Notes: a model not told the origin generated them from the letters alone. A stretch of 64,000 bases of DNA from Bacteroidota bacterium (GCA_016699635.1 CP064983.1:2604001-2668000); one strand, 5' to 3'. Shown: positions 30,634-40,995, numbered from the stretch's first letter. Numbers and translations: made by a program.

Positions 30634-30641
30634 TACCTTTG
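30634..30641 (+). promoter_or_regulatory. TAnnTTTG -7 box before the polyprenyl synthase
   Basis: TACCTTTG followed by CA, 12 bases before the ATG at 30654. It gives the dnaG operon its own promoter downstream of rlmN. Confidence 0.5.
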
Positions 30642-30653
30642 CAGCCGTTTATT

Positions 30654-31631
30654 ATGTCGCTCAGTTTAGATCAGATTAAAAAGCCCATTTCGCTCGAAAT
30701 GGACTGCTTTGAAAACAAGTTTCGCGATGCCATGCGCAGCAAAGTGTCGTTGGTTGACAAAATCATGCACTACATTGTTAAGCGCAAAGGCAAGCAAATG
30801 CGACCCATGTTTGTTTTTCTTTCAGCCGGTGTATGCGGAAAAATAAATGAATCAACATACACAGCAGCATCTCTTATTGAATTATTGCACACTGCAACTT
30901 TGGTGCATGACGATGTTGTTGATGATGCTTTACAGCGCAGAGGTTTTTTTTCTATTAACGCAGTCTGGAAAAATAAAATTGCAGTGCTGGTAGGCGATTA
31001 TTTATTGTCACGTGGGTTACTTATTGCTGTTCAGAATAAGGAGTTCAAACTTTTGGAAATTGTGAGTAATGCAGTGCGTGATATGAGTGAAGGTGAACTG
31101 CTGCAAATGGAAAAGGCAAGAAGACTCGATATTGATGAGGAAGTTTACTATAAGATTATTCGTCAGAAAACAGCATCATTAATTGCTTCTTGTTGTAGTT
31201 GTGGTGCAGCATCTGTACAGGCAGGTGATGAAAAGGTTGAACTTATGCGCGAATTGGGAGAGACAATAGGGTTAGCTTTTCAGATTAAAGACGACCTTTT
31301 TGATTTTGAAAAAAGTATCTCTACAGGTAAACCTTCAGGCATTGATATTCGTGAAAGAAAACTTACACTGCCGATTATTTATGCATTGTCACAAGCTACT
31401 TCCTCAGAAAAAAGAACAATCATCAACCTGATTAAAAATGAACATGAGAATGAAAGTAAGGTTGCTGAAGTTTTGGCATTCGTCAATAGGCAAAAAGGTA
31501 TTGATTATGCAAGAGAAAAAATGTTTGAACTCAGGAGTCATGCTTTTGAAATTATCAATAGTTTTCCTGATAGTGATTACCGTAAGTCGTTGCATGATCT
31601 GATTACGTTTACTACAGATCGCAATTACTAG
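30654..31631 (+). CDS. Polyprenyl (isoprenyl) diphosphate synthase
   Basis: Condenses isopentenyl diphosphate onto an allylic primer to make the long prenyl chain of the quinone, which is menaquinone here. The 325 residues are intact. First Asp-rich motif LVHDDVVDDALQRRG (about 85-90), and the second, QIKDDLFDF (about 210), with KRKGKQMRPM and DIRERKLTLP. The chain length cannot be read reliably. The ATG at 30654 follows a promoter box; an upstream TTG is not needed. The next gene starts 3 bases after the stop. Confidence 0.93.
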   Translation: MSLSLDQIKKPISLEMDCFENKFRDAMRSKVSLVDKIMHYIVKRKGKQMRPMFVFLSAGVCGKINESTYTAASLIELLHTATLVHDDVVDDALQRRGFFSINAVWKNKIAVLVGDYLLSRGLLIAVQNKEFKLLEIVSNAVRDMSEGELLQMEKARRLDIDEEVYYKIIRQKTASLIASCCSCGAASVQAGDEKVELMRELGETIGLAFQIKDDLFDFEKSISTGKPSGIDIRERKLTLPIIYALSQATSSEKRTIINLIKNEHENESKVAEVLAFVNRQKGIDYAREKMFELRSHAFEIINSFPDSDYRKSLHDLITFTTDRNY

Positions 31632-31634
31632 GTG

Positions 31635-32626
31635 ATGTTAAGGAAAGTGATTGTTGTAAGTTTAATTTGTGCCGGCAGTTTATTTTTACTGCTATATTTC
31701 ACATCATTATTCAGCATCAGCGAATTAATTTACCCAAACAGGATAACGGTTAAATCATTAACTGCTGAATTTCACAATCTGAAAAAGGATGAATTGGTTA
31801 TAGATAAAGATGTAATAGTTTCTCCTTCACAGCTGAATCTTAACTATCGGAATTTTGACGTGGCGATTCATGATCATTTTACATTACATGGTTGGTATAT
31901 TTCAGGCGAACAGCCTGCAACCACAACTGTACTGTTGTTGCATGATTGGAATGAAAGCAAGTTGAGTATGATAAAAACAGCGGAAGCCTTGTATCAGCTT
32001 GGATTTAATGTATGCGTAGTTGATTTACCAGCACATGGTGAGAGCGATGGTGAAAAATTTATCATAGATCAATCAATGAACCATTGTCTGGAAGTGGTAG
32101 CTGACAGTTTGTATTGTTTGTACGAAACAGACAACATTGCAGTGGTTGCTTATGGGTTGTCAGGCATTATAGCAGCATCATGGATTAAAGTGGATAGTCG
32201 CAGTCATTGCATGATTCTTGTAGATCCTGTACCGGGCATGATAGCTAAAATCAATGAGTTGGTTAAAGAAAAGTGGAATGGTTTTTCGATGTTAGTAACT
32301 CCATTTGCACAAATTAAGTACCGTCAGAAGACCGGTATAGATGCAGATTCATTAAATTTGCAAGAGTATTTAGGACATTTAAGAACTCCGCTTTTAGTGG
32401 CTATTTCTGATAGTGCTACAGATTTAGAAATTATTCAGTCGGTTCGTATTTTTGAGGAAGCAAAATCACCGAACAAAAAATTTGGACCAATCAAACAAGA
32501 AGTTTCATCAGGATAGATACAGATGCAGAGAAGAATATGTATAGAGCAATGGCAGCATTTATTAACTCAAATATTTCATCCGAAAAGCCCAAAATAAAAG
32601 TTAGAAAAAGAATTGCCGCATTATGA
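31635..32626 (+). CDS. Membrane-anchored alpha/beta hydrolase (3' frameshift)
   Basis: One N-terminal membrane segment (about 4-26), then an alpha/beta-hydrolase fold: LLLHDWNESKLSMIKTAEAL, VDLPAHGESDG and VAYGLSGIIAAS. The nucleophile elbow reads GLSG where GxSxG is usual, so activity is uncertain. The frame stops at 32516. One A added to the A6 run at 32475-32480 continues through RIDTDAEKNMYRAMAAFIN and ends in TGA at 32624-32626, overlapping the dnaG start as ATGA. The restored protein has about 330 residues. Substrate unknown. Confidence 0.78.
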
Positions 32627-34569
32627 TACCAAAGGAAACCGTTGAGTTGATTATTGAGACTTCCAGAATTGAGGAGGTGGTAGGCGATTTTGTTTCATTA
32701 AAAAAACGTGGTGCTAACTTACTTGGATTATGTCCTTTCCATAATGAGAAAACACCATCTTTCACGGTGTCACCGGCAAAGGGAATATACAAATGCTTTG
32801 GTTGTGGAAAAGCAGGTGATTCGGTGCGGTTTATGATGGAGCATGAGGCTTTTACTTATCCCGAAGCTTTACGTTATCTGGCAGAGAAGTATAAAATTAC
32901 TATAGAAGAAACAATCCCTACTGCTGAAGAAATTCAAAAACAAGATGAAAGAGAAAGTTTATTTGTCTTGTATTCTTTCGCACAGAAATTTTTTTCAGAA
33001 AAACTATTCAATACAGAAGAGGGGAGAGCAATAGGCCTTTCCTATTTTAATGAACGTGGCTTTAATGAAGCAGTAATTGAAAAATTTCAGTTGGGTTATG
33101 CTCCTGATCAATGGGATGCTTTGTCGCAGGCTGTTATAGAGAATAAGTTCAACAGACAATTGTATGAGAAGAGTGGACTTGCAGTTGTCAAAGAGAAGGA
33201 ACAGGATGGTCAGAAAGTTTATGATCGTTTTCGGGGAAGGGTAATTTTCCCAATTCACAATCTTTCAGGTCGTGTAATTGCATTTGGTGCTAGGCAATTG
33301 GTAAATGATCCCAAAAGTCCTAAGTACATTAATTCACCCGAGACAGATATTTATCACAAGAGCAAATCGCTTTATGGAATTTCATTTGCTCGTAAAGCAA
33401 TTATTCAACATGATGATTGCTTTCTGGTAGAGGGATATACAGATGTGGTTTCTTTATTTCAGGCGGGCGTTGAAAATGTTGTTGCTTCTTCAGGTACTTC
33501 ATTAACTCCTGAACAAATAAGACTTATTGCCAGGTTTACCGGCAACATAACAATTTTGTATGATGGTGACCCTGCAGGAATTAAAGCATCCTTGCGTGGT
33601 ATTGACCTTATTCTTGAAGAAGGGCTTAATGTAAAAGTTGTTTTATTTCCGGATGGAGATGATCCTGATTCATTTGCCCGAAAAAACAGCACCACACAAT
33701 TGATGGAATATATCAGCAAAAATGCTGTTGATTTTATTGGATTTAAAACTGGTCTGCTTTTAAAAGAAGTTGCTAATGATCCTGTTCGTAAGGCAGAACT
33801 CATCCGCGATATTGTAGAAAGCATTTCACGAATTCCTGATGGTATTAAAAGAAGTCTTTATACCAGCCAGTGTGCAGCACAGATGGATGTTCCGGAACAA
33901 GTTCTAATTACTGAGCTGAATAAAATCAGGAGGAACTTATACAAGAAAGATAATGAACATCAGCAGGCAGAATTGGTTGAGAAGTTAATTGAAATGGAGT
34001 ACCTGCCGCAGCAAACCATTTTAACTGAAACAAATGCCTGGTATCAGGAACAGGAAATTATTCGCTTACTGTTGAATTATGGAGATAAGAAATTTAATTT
34101 TCAGGGTAGCGAAAAGCCAACTACGGTTCGTGAGTTTATAATAGAACAAATTTTACCTGATGGTTTTGGTTTTGATGACGAAATATTTGCAGGTGTTTTC
34201 AGTCATTTGACTTCTATGAGTACAACAGATTTTTTATCTATGCTGAAGACTGAAAATAGCAGTGAATTGGAAAAACTTCGTTCAAAGGCACACGAATTAC
34301 TGATGAATAAATACGAATTAAGTGATTGGGAATCGAAAGGTATATATGTTAAGACGGAAGAAAATAATTTTAACGAGGCCATTGTGAATCCGATAAATCA
34401 TATCAAGTTAAAACGTGTGCAGATACTAAAAAGAAAAAACAGTTTGCTCCTGAAAGAAGAAGCATCTTTAAGTGATGAAAGATTAGTTGAAATATTATCA
34501 CAGCAGAAAATTTACGAAGAGTATATTTATGCGTTTTCTAAATTGCTTGGAATCGTTACACTTGAATAA
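32623..34569 (+). CDS. dnaG: DNA primase
   Basis: Makes RNA primers for replication. The 648 residues are intact. N-terminal CHC2 zinc finger: CPFHNEKTPSF and KCFGCGKAGD. Catalytic core with SGRVIAFGARQL, and the Toprim domain with LVEGYTDVVSLFQAG (Glu near 269) and ILYDGDPAGIKASLRG. The C-terminal helicase-binding region is divergent, as usual. Its start overlaps the upstream hydrolase and it is 9 bases from the FMN reductase. Confidence 0.97.
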   Translation: MIPKETVELIIETSRIEEVVGDFVSLKKRGANLLGLCPFHNEKTPSFTVSPAKGIYKCFGCGKAGDSVRFMMEHEAFTYPEALRYLAEKYKITIEETIPTAEEIQKQDERESLFVLYSFAQKFFSEKLFNTEEGRAIGLSYFNERGFNEAVIEKFQLGYAPDQWDALSQAVIENKFNRQLYEKSGLAVVKEKEQDGQKVYDRFRGRVIFPIHNLSGRVIAFGARQLVNDPKSPKYINSPETDIYHKSKSLYGISFARKAIIQHDDCFLVEGYTDVVSLFQAGVENVVASSGTSLTPEQIRLIARFTGNITILYDGDPAGIKASLRGIDLILEEGLNVKVVLFPDGDDPDSFARKNSTTQLMEYISKNAVDFIGFKTGLLLKEVANDPVRKAELIRDIVESISRIPDGIKRSLYTSQCAAQMDVPEQVLITELNKIRRNLYKKDNEHQQAELVEKLIEMEYLPQQTILTETNAWYQEQEIIRLLLNYGDKKFNFQGSEKPTTVREFIIEQILPDGFGFDDEIFAGVFSHLTSMSTTDFLSMLKTENSSELEKLRSKAHELLMNKYELSDWESKGIYVKTEENNFNEAIVNPINHIKLKRVQILKRKNSLLLKEEASLSDERLVEILSQQKIYEEYIYAFSKLLGIVTLE

Positions 34570-34578
34570 TTAAGCAAA

Positions 34579-35103
34579 ATGATAACCCTAATTGCAGGAA
34601 CAAATAATAAGAACAGTCACACTGAGAAATTAGCCCGAATTTATTATCAGGCATTTTTGGATGCTAAAGTCGAAGTTAATTACCTGTCACTTACATTGCT
34701 CAATCAATACATCATTAATGAAGATATGTATGATAAGAACGACAGTAAGATTAATCAGATAGGTGATAAATATTTTTTAAATTCAGATAAATTACTTTTT
34801 GTTGTGCCTGAGTATAATGGAAGTTTTCCGGGTATTCTCAAGCTATTAATTGATGCTATGGATGTCAAGAAATATCTTTACTTCAAAAAAGCAGCAGTAG
34901 TAGGTGTAGCTACAGGCCGTGCAGGTAACCTAAGGGGAATTGATCATCTTACTTCTATTTTGCAACATACAAAAATCACTGTAATGCCTCATATTTTGCC
35001 TGTTTCTTCAGTACATCTCGAAATAGATGAAGCACATGAGTTCAAGAACGAAAAAACAAAAATGGCACTGCAGCAGCATTTGAAACAGTTTTTGGCATTT
35101 TAA
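34579..35103 (+). CDS. NADPH-dependent FMN reductase family protein
   Basis: The 174 residues form a flavodoxin-like fold. TLIAGTNNKNSHTEKLA is the FMN phosphate loop; VVPEYNGSFPGILKLLIDA is the family signature; AVVGVATGRAGNLRGIDHL follows. It probably reduces a quinone, chromate or azo compound with NAD(P)H, but the substrate is not determinable. Last gene of the dnaG operon. Confidence 0.88.
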   Translation: MITLIAGTNNKNSHTEKLARIYYQAFLDAKVEVNYLSLTLLNQYIINEDMYDKNDSKINQIGDKYFLNSDKLLFVVPEYNGSFPGILKLLIDAMDVKKYLYFKKAAVVGVATGRAGNLRGIDHLTSILQHTKITVMPHILPVSSVHLEIDEAHEFKNEKTKMALQQHLKQFLAF

Positions 35104-35769
35104 GGCATATAAGCAAGGTGGTTTGTGTCTATAGTGCATTTCATCCTGAAAATAGACAAAATTTGATGCATTATTTGCATTTCATCCTAAAAGTTTTGTA
35201 GATAATTATCATCAGGTATAATATTGTATCAACCTTTTGAAAGTAGAGAATTGAATAAATCGCCAGATAATAACCCCGGGTTTTATCAGCCGGGTTACTA
35301 AAACTGAATTATGAAAGCCGACCTAAAAATAAGTCTATATAAAGAGGCCATCAGCCCCGGTTTGCCGGGGCAATGGTATTTGCTAATGAGAATGTTAATC
35401 CTTTAATATAATTATCTGGTATATTTTTTGGTTTTATTGAATTAAGAATTGTTCCCATGAGATATTTATTTTCTTTAGTTCGAGCATTTGCCTTTCTGTT
35501 GATTATCGTATTTATGCTAATTTTAGCCTTTTTCAAAAAGATTTTCAGCGTGTTTCCTGTGTCTAATAGGATTCGGTTTCAGAATAAAAGAATTGATGGC
35601 AACCTTAATTTACTTATGTATTATAAAAATCACAATTCTTGGTTGGTAAATTAATGATAATTTTATGGCTGCAGCCAAAACATCAACTTTTGTCTCGTAA
35701 AGTTGTTGGGATTAAAACTTAAACACAAGCCAGATTTGTTCTTAAATAAAAGAACTTTATTCCACTAAT
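35104..35769. other. 666-base region with hairpins and no convincing gene
   Basis: Between the FMN reductase and the HU/SPOR gene. It holds a 13-base direct repeat (TGCATTTCATCCT at 35135-35147 and 35176-35188). Two GC-rich hairpins stand out in AT-rich DNA: 35271-35297 (8 bp with one bulged C) and 35354-35371 (7 bp, TTTG loop). Neither has a T-tract on either strand, so they are not ordinary terminators. Short frames exist on both strands but none is convincing. Confidence 0.5.
35457..35654 (+). CDS. Possible small membrane protein (doubtful)
   Basis: 65 codons starting MRYLFSLVRAFAFLLIIVF, with one strongly hydrophobic segment (about 8-27) followed by a basic tail. No family recognised and no clear ribosome binding site or promoter. 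An open frame on the other strand covers the same DNA. It may be a chance frame in an intergenic region. Confidence 0.25.
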   Translation: MRYLFSLVRAFAFLLIIVFMLILAFFKKIFSVFPVSNRIRFQNKRIDGNLNLLMYYKNHNSWLVN

Positions 35770-36873
35770 TTATTTCCGCATAATCCAGGCATCTTTGTAA
35801 CCTGAATTCTGTGCCTGTTGCAAAGCTTCCTCAGCTTCACTTTTAGTTGCAACAGATGCAATAGCAACTATCTCCAAACCATTTTTATTCTTGCCAATTA
35901 GCGCAGACGAAAACCCTTTTGATTTAAGTTCAGCATCTAAATTCAATGCATTATCATAAACTGAAAAACATCCGCCAACAATATGATATTGTCTTGTAGC
36001 ATTTGAAACTGCAGGTACGGTTTCAGCTATTTTTTTTGTTTCTACAATAGGTTCAGGCTTAGGTTCTTCTTCAACAGCAGCAATTTCTTTTTCAGGTGTA
36101 GGAGCAGTTATCTGACTTGCACTTGAATCTACTGTTGGTTTTTCGGTTTCGTAAATGTTTTTTTCGCTTACAGGTGATTCAGAATAAATTAAATCCTCTT
36201 TGGATTTTTGCTCTTGGTTGTTGTTAACAGAAGAATGATTTGCTTGTGAGTCAATTTCAGTTGTAACAGGGAAAATTGTTGCTAAACCTTTACTTATTTT
36301 TGAGTTGATAGCCGGATTAAAATAGGCAAATGCAATTAATGCATCCACTCCTGTGTATGCAGCAATTTTTAAAATCAACTTAGAGTGATTTGTTCGCTTT
36401 GGTGCCGGTTGAACTGCTGCATCTCTATTGCTGAAAATTTCAAATTACCTGTCGCGCTGAATGGCAGGTGACTGAACAGTACTTAATCCAAATGAATCGG
36501 TCAAAAAGTTTTCATTGTCAGCCGGGATAAACTGCAAGTTTTTTTCCGGATCAAAAAACAAAGACCCGATTTTTTCAATTTGAATACGTTGGTTGGCTTC
36601 AAGCTGCGCTTTACATAAAGTCACAAAATCATTAATCAGCTTACAGGAATCACTGTACGACAGCAATAATTTCTGACTGATATAATTTGCCAGAAGACCA
36701 TCGTTTGTAGTTAATTCGCTGTTGAATGCAACTATTTTTGATGGAGGAGAAAATAAATGTTGAACCGGATGAATCGTTGCATTTTTATAACGCGCAACAA
36801 AGCCTCCGAATTGTGGAACTATCACACAATCATGCTGATGCAGAAGTTCAAATATATAACTGCCGATTTTCAT
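35770..36873 (-). CDS. HU-CCDC81 and SPOR domain protein (interrupted)
   Basis: Two open stretches in the same frame make one Bacteroidota-type protein. The N-terminal half (about 1-135) is a pair of HU-CCDC81 modules: YIFELLHQHDCVIVPQFGGF, LANYISQKL and IEKIGSLFFDPEKN. Then come a membrane-spanning segment (LILKIAAYTGVDALIAFAYF), a Pro/Glu/Lys-rich linker, and a C-terminal SPOR domain that binds denuded glycan strands (RQYHIVGGCFSVYDNA, ending GYKDAWIMRK). A TAA lies at about 36445. An extra G and one fewer T there would read RDRVIEIFSNRD, so the stop is probably a compensated double indel. Likely a septal or nucleoid-to-envelope linker; the role is inferred from its domains. Confidence 0.8.
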
Positions 36874-36881
36874 TTATCAGG

Positions 36882-36889
36882 CAAATATA
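36882..36889 (-). promoter_or_regulatory. TAnnTTTG -7 box before the HU/SPOR gene
   Basis: On the minus strand it reads TATATTTG followed by CC, 8 bases before the start codon at 36871-36873. Confidence 0.5.
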
Positions 36890-36905
36890 TAAAAAACTTT
36901 ATGCC

Positions 36906-37945
36906 TTAGACCATTTTTCTGAAATCTGACTCTAAATTATACTTGTCTGATGCAAACTTTAGGAACTTGATTCTGATATTGTGTCGGGTAAGCATTTTTG
37001 GGTGAGAGATAAAGTGCATGTAATTGTTAGCATCTAAATACTTTTTATATTCACCTTGTTTGACTGCAGACATCAGTTCTATTGCAATACGTTCCCATCT
37101 TGAGTCAAGTATATCGTGACCTTCTTGTTGCGGTGTAGCTAAAGCTTTATCAATTTTTACGACTATCTGCCCTTCACCGCGAGAAAAACTATGGTCACCC
37201 GTAATCTTGTAATATAATTTCAGGAAAAGTTTTTCAAATAACTTTATTTGTTGTGGAATATAAATGGACGAAATATTGAACTCAGTAAAACAACCATTGT
37301 TTTGTTCTACTGTAATATCATTTTCAAATTGATAGATAGGTTTTTGTGGTGCTTTTGAAAAGTCAAAATATTGTGCATTGCTAAACAGATAAAAACCACC
37401 TAATACACTAAAGTCAAACTTGATATTATGTTTAATAAAATACGGTAAAAAAGTATTGAATGGTTGAATGCACCATCCGCCTGCACGATAACTATCTACT
37501 AAATAAGATGGATTAACCTTTGAAATACGCTGTTGAAGTATTTCGATAGATTGATCAAAAATTTCAGAACGCTCAGATTCGTTTATATGATATAAGCGGT
37601 ATTTATCAGTGTTTAACAATTGCCACTCATTGGTAGCTGAAAGATATTTTGCATCTAGCCAGTGTGGGTGTAGGTGAGGAAATATTTCATGACCACGACT
37701 TGCAATTTCCGTAATGTGATTCATTACAGTTTCAAAATCTTTCTTACAAGCTGCAATTTGAAAATTCTTCTTTAGTGTAAGAAGATAAGTTGTGTCAACA
37801 AAAAAATGGCTCTGCATCCATATTGCTCAATTACATCAAGTACGTGATTGGTTGGATTAATAAGACAATCTGAAACCGATCCGCTTCTGTTGCCTAAAAA
37901 TAACTCATAATCAAAAGTAATTAATACCTGCTTGGTGGTTTTCAT
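36906..37945 (-). CDS. NodB-like polysaccharide deacetylase family protein (frameshifted)
   Basis: The ATG at 37943-37945 opens KTTKQVLITFDYELFLG, with the first metal/base Asp in TFDYE. One T added opposite the A7 run at 37800-37806 joins it to FFVDTTYLLTL and EIFPHLHPHWLD (the His-x3-His metal site). SYRAGGWCIQPF matches the conserved Arg motif. About 347 residues after repair. The family removes N-acetyl groups from sugars; here it begins the second polysaccharide locus, so a glycan or its lipid-linked unit is the likely substrate. No signal peptide is seen, so it probably acts in the cytoplasm. Confidence 0.82.
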
Positions 37946-37966
37946 ATTTTTAAGATCAGAATTACT

Positions 37967-39139
37967 TTACTTATGTTTATTAATAGCTGTCAGATAAAGT
38001 GCTTCTATTTCTGCTTCAATCTTTTTTTCTGCAAATCTGTCTCGACATTCTTCAGATAATGCACGTTGATCAAAAGTATTGTATTCTTCCATCATTTTTG
38101 TCATTGCATTTGCAAGACTATCAATTGATGTTGATGAGGTGATTCCATTTCTGCTATGTATAAAATCACTCGGTCCGCCTGATTCTGTTGTTACCACCGG
38201 TCTTCCACAAGCTAAACTCTCTATGAGTACAACACCAAATGTCTCATAGTTACTTGAAAGCACAAACGAATGGCAATTGTCTAATTCTCTTTTTACTTCA
38301 GTCCGTGATAATGCACCTAAAAAATCTACTTTGCCTGTTAGTGATAACTCATTTACATAATCTCTTAATTCATTATACAATGGGCCATCACCACCTATCC
38401 GTAACCGTAAATTATTAATTCCTTTAGCTGTTATGTATTTAAATGAGTCAAGTAATAATTTGTGATTCTTTCTTGGCAATAGGAATGAGTTGGTAAAGAA
38501 AACAAATTCTTCCTGTTGATTATATTTTTTTAAAACAATGTCTTTAAAAAACAAATCAGCTACCATATTGTGTATAACCGTAAAAGTTGTTTTTGGAAGA
38601 TTTAAGGCTTTTTCAATATCATTTTTAAAATTTTCACTTACAATAATTGCTGCATTTGCATTTTCAAAAATTTGTCTGGCAGTTTCGACATCTTCCTGAT
38701 GAGTGATTCCTCCTGTAATGTAAGCTGTCAGATGTTCTGTTATAATAAATGGAAGTTTATTCTTCTTTGCGATATAATAGCTTACCATTCCACCATGGAA
38801 AACACTGTGTGCATGAATTAAATCTGGTTTACCATATTTCTTAACATAACTATGATAAATTTTCTCAACATTTTCTCCAAACATTTTATAAGCTAGCTTT
38901 CTCATCTTAGGTATGATAGCCTGATGAATAACAGAATAAGTCGGAAGCCCATTGTCGTCATAAAAATCAATGATTTCATCTTTCTTGTTAAACATTGAAC
39001 TTACTGATGAAAATTGTGGATATATGATTCCAACCTTATGTCCTGCAGACATGAGTGCACGCGCCTGTTCTTCGAAGAATGTTCCTAAAACAGGTTCTGT
39101 GATAGATTTATACCAAGAAGGTATAATTAAAATGTGCAT
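37967..39139 (-). CDS. Glycosyltransferase family 4
   Basis: 390 residues, intact. It opens LIIPSWYKSITEPVLGTFFEEQ, typical of Bacteroidota GT4 enzymes, with HAHSVFHGGMVSYYIAKK in the acceptor domain. The donor domain has FTNSFLLPRKNHKLLLDSF, IGGDGPLYNELRDYV and the SNYETFGVVLIESLACGRPVV motif. Linkage made is unknown. Six bases after the FemAB-like gene in one transcription unit. Confidence 0.9.
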   Translation of the reverse strand: MHILIIPSWYKSITEPVLGTFFEEQARALMSAGHKVGIIYPQFSSVSSMFNKKDEIIDFYDDNGLPTYSVIHQAIIPKMRKLAYKMFGENVEKIYHSYVKKYGKPDLIHAHSVFHGGMVSYYIAKKNKLPFIITEHLTAYITGGITHQEDVETARQIFENANAAIIVSENFKNDIEKALNLPKTTFTVIHNMVADLFFKDIVLKKYNQQEEFVFFTNSFLLPRKNHKLLLDSFKYITAKGINNLRLRIGGDGPLYNELRDYVNELSLTGKVDFLGALSRTEVKRELDNCHSFVLSSNYETFGVVLIESLACGRPVVTTESGGPSDFIHSRNGITSSTSIDSLANAMTKMMEEYNTFDQRALSEECRDRFAEKKIEAEIEALYLTAINKHK

Positions 39140-39145
39140 AAAAAA

Positions 39146-39972
39146 TTAATTTGTAATCTGATCAATAATGTCTTTATACTTGTTATTTGGATGTTTGATT
39201 TTAATAAGCAAATCATACATTTTTGCTTTTAGCGGATTAATGTCTGTCTTCCATAAAAACCTTTCTTTAGCTCACCACCAAATCCTCTTTAAAGCGAAAA
39301 CTCCTTCAAGTGTAGGGTCGTTGTTTCCAATTCTTACGCCTACAAGGTCGTATTTATTCACTCCTGTTTCTTTCATGCGTTCAATCATCTTACTGTGTAA
39401 ATATTTCATTGAACCATATAGTTTGACTCGCCTCTGCTTCCTGCATGTGTGCATAATGCTGCATAATTTGAGTGAACCATAAAAATGCCACCTATAGGAT
39501 TGTCATTATCATATACAACACCTGCTGTAACATTATCGCTGCCAAGATAATTATAATAAGATTTAAAAAACTGTAGCTCTTCTGAAGACATCCCAATTCT
39601 TTTCATCGTATCAGTATAACATAAATAAAAATCTTCAATCACTTCTTGTCCGAATTTTACAACAGCTCCATTTTTTTCTGAATGATGAATAGCTTTTTGA
39701 TATTTTGGATGAAACTTCTGAAAGATTTCCTCCAATGTTTGTGATTGAAGGTCTATGATATAGGTGCCAAATTCACAAAAACGCGAATTGGCAGGTACAG
39801 AGGCAAGAATTCCATAAGGATGGGGTTGAACCAATCGTTCGCAGGAATTGTTTTGATTTAAGTGCGATATTAATTCGTTAAAAAATTCAAGTTGTTCATC
39901 CGGATTAAGTTCAATATTATTTTTAATTGGCGCATGTAATATTTGTGCAAGTTTGAAAAATCGTGAAGAGAA
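39146..39972 (-). CDS. FemAB/GNAT-like acyltransferase, N-terminus missing (frameshifted)
   Basis: The sequence from about 39972 down matches the C-terminal two thirds of FemAB-like (peptidoglycan-bridge type) acyltransferases: FGTYIIDLQSQTLEEIF, HPKYQKAIHHSEKNG, FYLCYTDTMKRIGM, and GSMKYLHSKMIERMKETG. The family's N-terminal segment and start codon are absent; instead the frame is continuous with wecB upstream. The 3' part breaks several times, near 39418 (GG, one G missing), 39299 (T missing) and between 39241 and 39285 (two Ts). Repaired, it ends LIKIKHPNNKYKDIIDQITN at 39146. Such proteins transfer an amino acid or acyl group to a sugar or peptide. Confidence 0.7.
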
Positions 39973-40995
39973 TTTTTTATATTTGTTATGTACAATTGCA
40001 TCAATGCGTTCGGAAATTTTTTCCTGACTGAATGGTACCAATTCATTAGTTCCGATATCAACTGTACATGGTCGTTCTGTATTGGCTCTTAATGTAAGAC
40101 ATGGTATTTGTCTGAATGTACTTTCTTCCTGAATACCTCCGCTGTCTGTTACAATATAAGCACAGTCTGAAATAAGTTTCTGAAATGCCAGATAGTCTAA
40201 AGGCTCTGTTAATATTAGTTTTTTGTTTTCCGTGATAAATGATTTCATTCCAAACTCTTCGATTCTGTGCAGTGTACGTGGGTGAATCGGAAATACAAGT
40301 TGATGATTTTTTGTTATAAGTTCAATTATTGAAAACAATTGCTTCAGACCATCTTTATGATCAACCGTTGCCGGACGATGCATAGTCATCAGGACAAACT
40401 CTTTACTTTTAATATTTAAAGTTTCAAGAATATTACTTTGTTGAATTTTTTCATCAAAGGCTACAAGTGTATCTATCATGGTGTTTCCAACAAAGAACAT
40501 TTGCTTTTCATGCTTGCCTTCCTTGAGAAGATTTTTATAGCCACTGTCTTCGGTAATAAAAAAGTAATCGGTTATCTCATCAGTTAATAAACGGTTTATT
40601 TCTTCAGGCATTGTTCTGTCAAAACTTCTCAGGCCACTTTCAACGTGAGCAATTTTTAAATCCATTTTATTGGCTGTTAATGCTGCAGCAAAAGTTGAAT
40701 TTACATCGCCAACAACCATTAATAAGTCAGGTTTGTTTTCCTGAATAACTTTCTCTAAGCGAAGCATTATCTCAGCCATTTGAGAATTAGGACTGCCTGC
40801 CGGAATGTTAAGCCAGAAGTCAGGTGTTAAATTAAATTGCTCAAAGAAAATGTCAGCCATCTTACTATCGTAGTGCTGGCCAGTATGAACTATTTTAATA
40901 TCGAAAGGCATACCTAAGTCGGCATTCACCTTTTTAAACTGTGTTACTTTAATAAAATTTGGTCTGGTCCCAACTACAATTAAAATCTTTTTCAT
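39973..40995 (-). CDS. wecB: UDP-N-acetylglucosamine 2-epimerase, C-terminus cut short
   Basis: Interconverts UDP-GlcNAc and UDP-ManNAc in glycan precursor synthesis. ILIVVGTRPNFIKV, KIVHTGQHYD, VVGDVNSTFAAAL, HVESGLRSFDRTMPEE, MTMHRPATVDH and VTDSGGIQEESTF are full family motifs, including the catalytic Asp, Glu and His set. The ATG at 40993-40995 is preferred over an upstream TTG. Family sequence ends at IDAIVHNKYKK (residue about 341). The usual last 25 or so residues, with the DGKA-type helix, are missing and the frame runs straight into a FemAB-like domain. Confidence 0.85.

Noticed and set aside
35354..35371. GC-rich hairpin as a rho-independent terminator
   Set aside because: No T-tract follows on either strand and no gene ends within 250 bases.
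39870..40061. Open frame opposite-phase across the wecB/FemAB junction as the missing WecB C-terminus
   Set aside because: I translated the other two frames at the junction; neither gives the WecB ending or a FemAB start.
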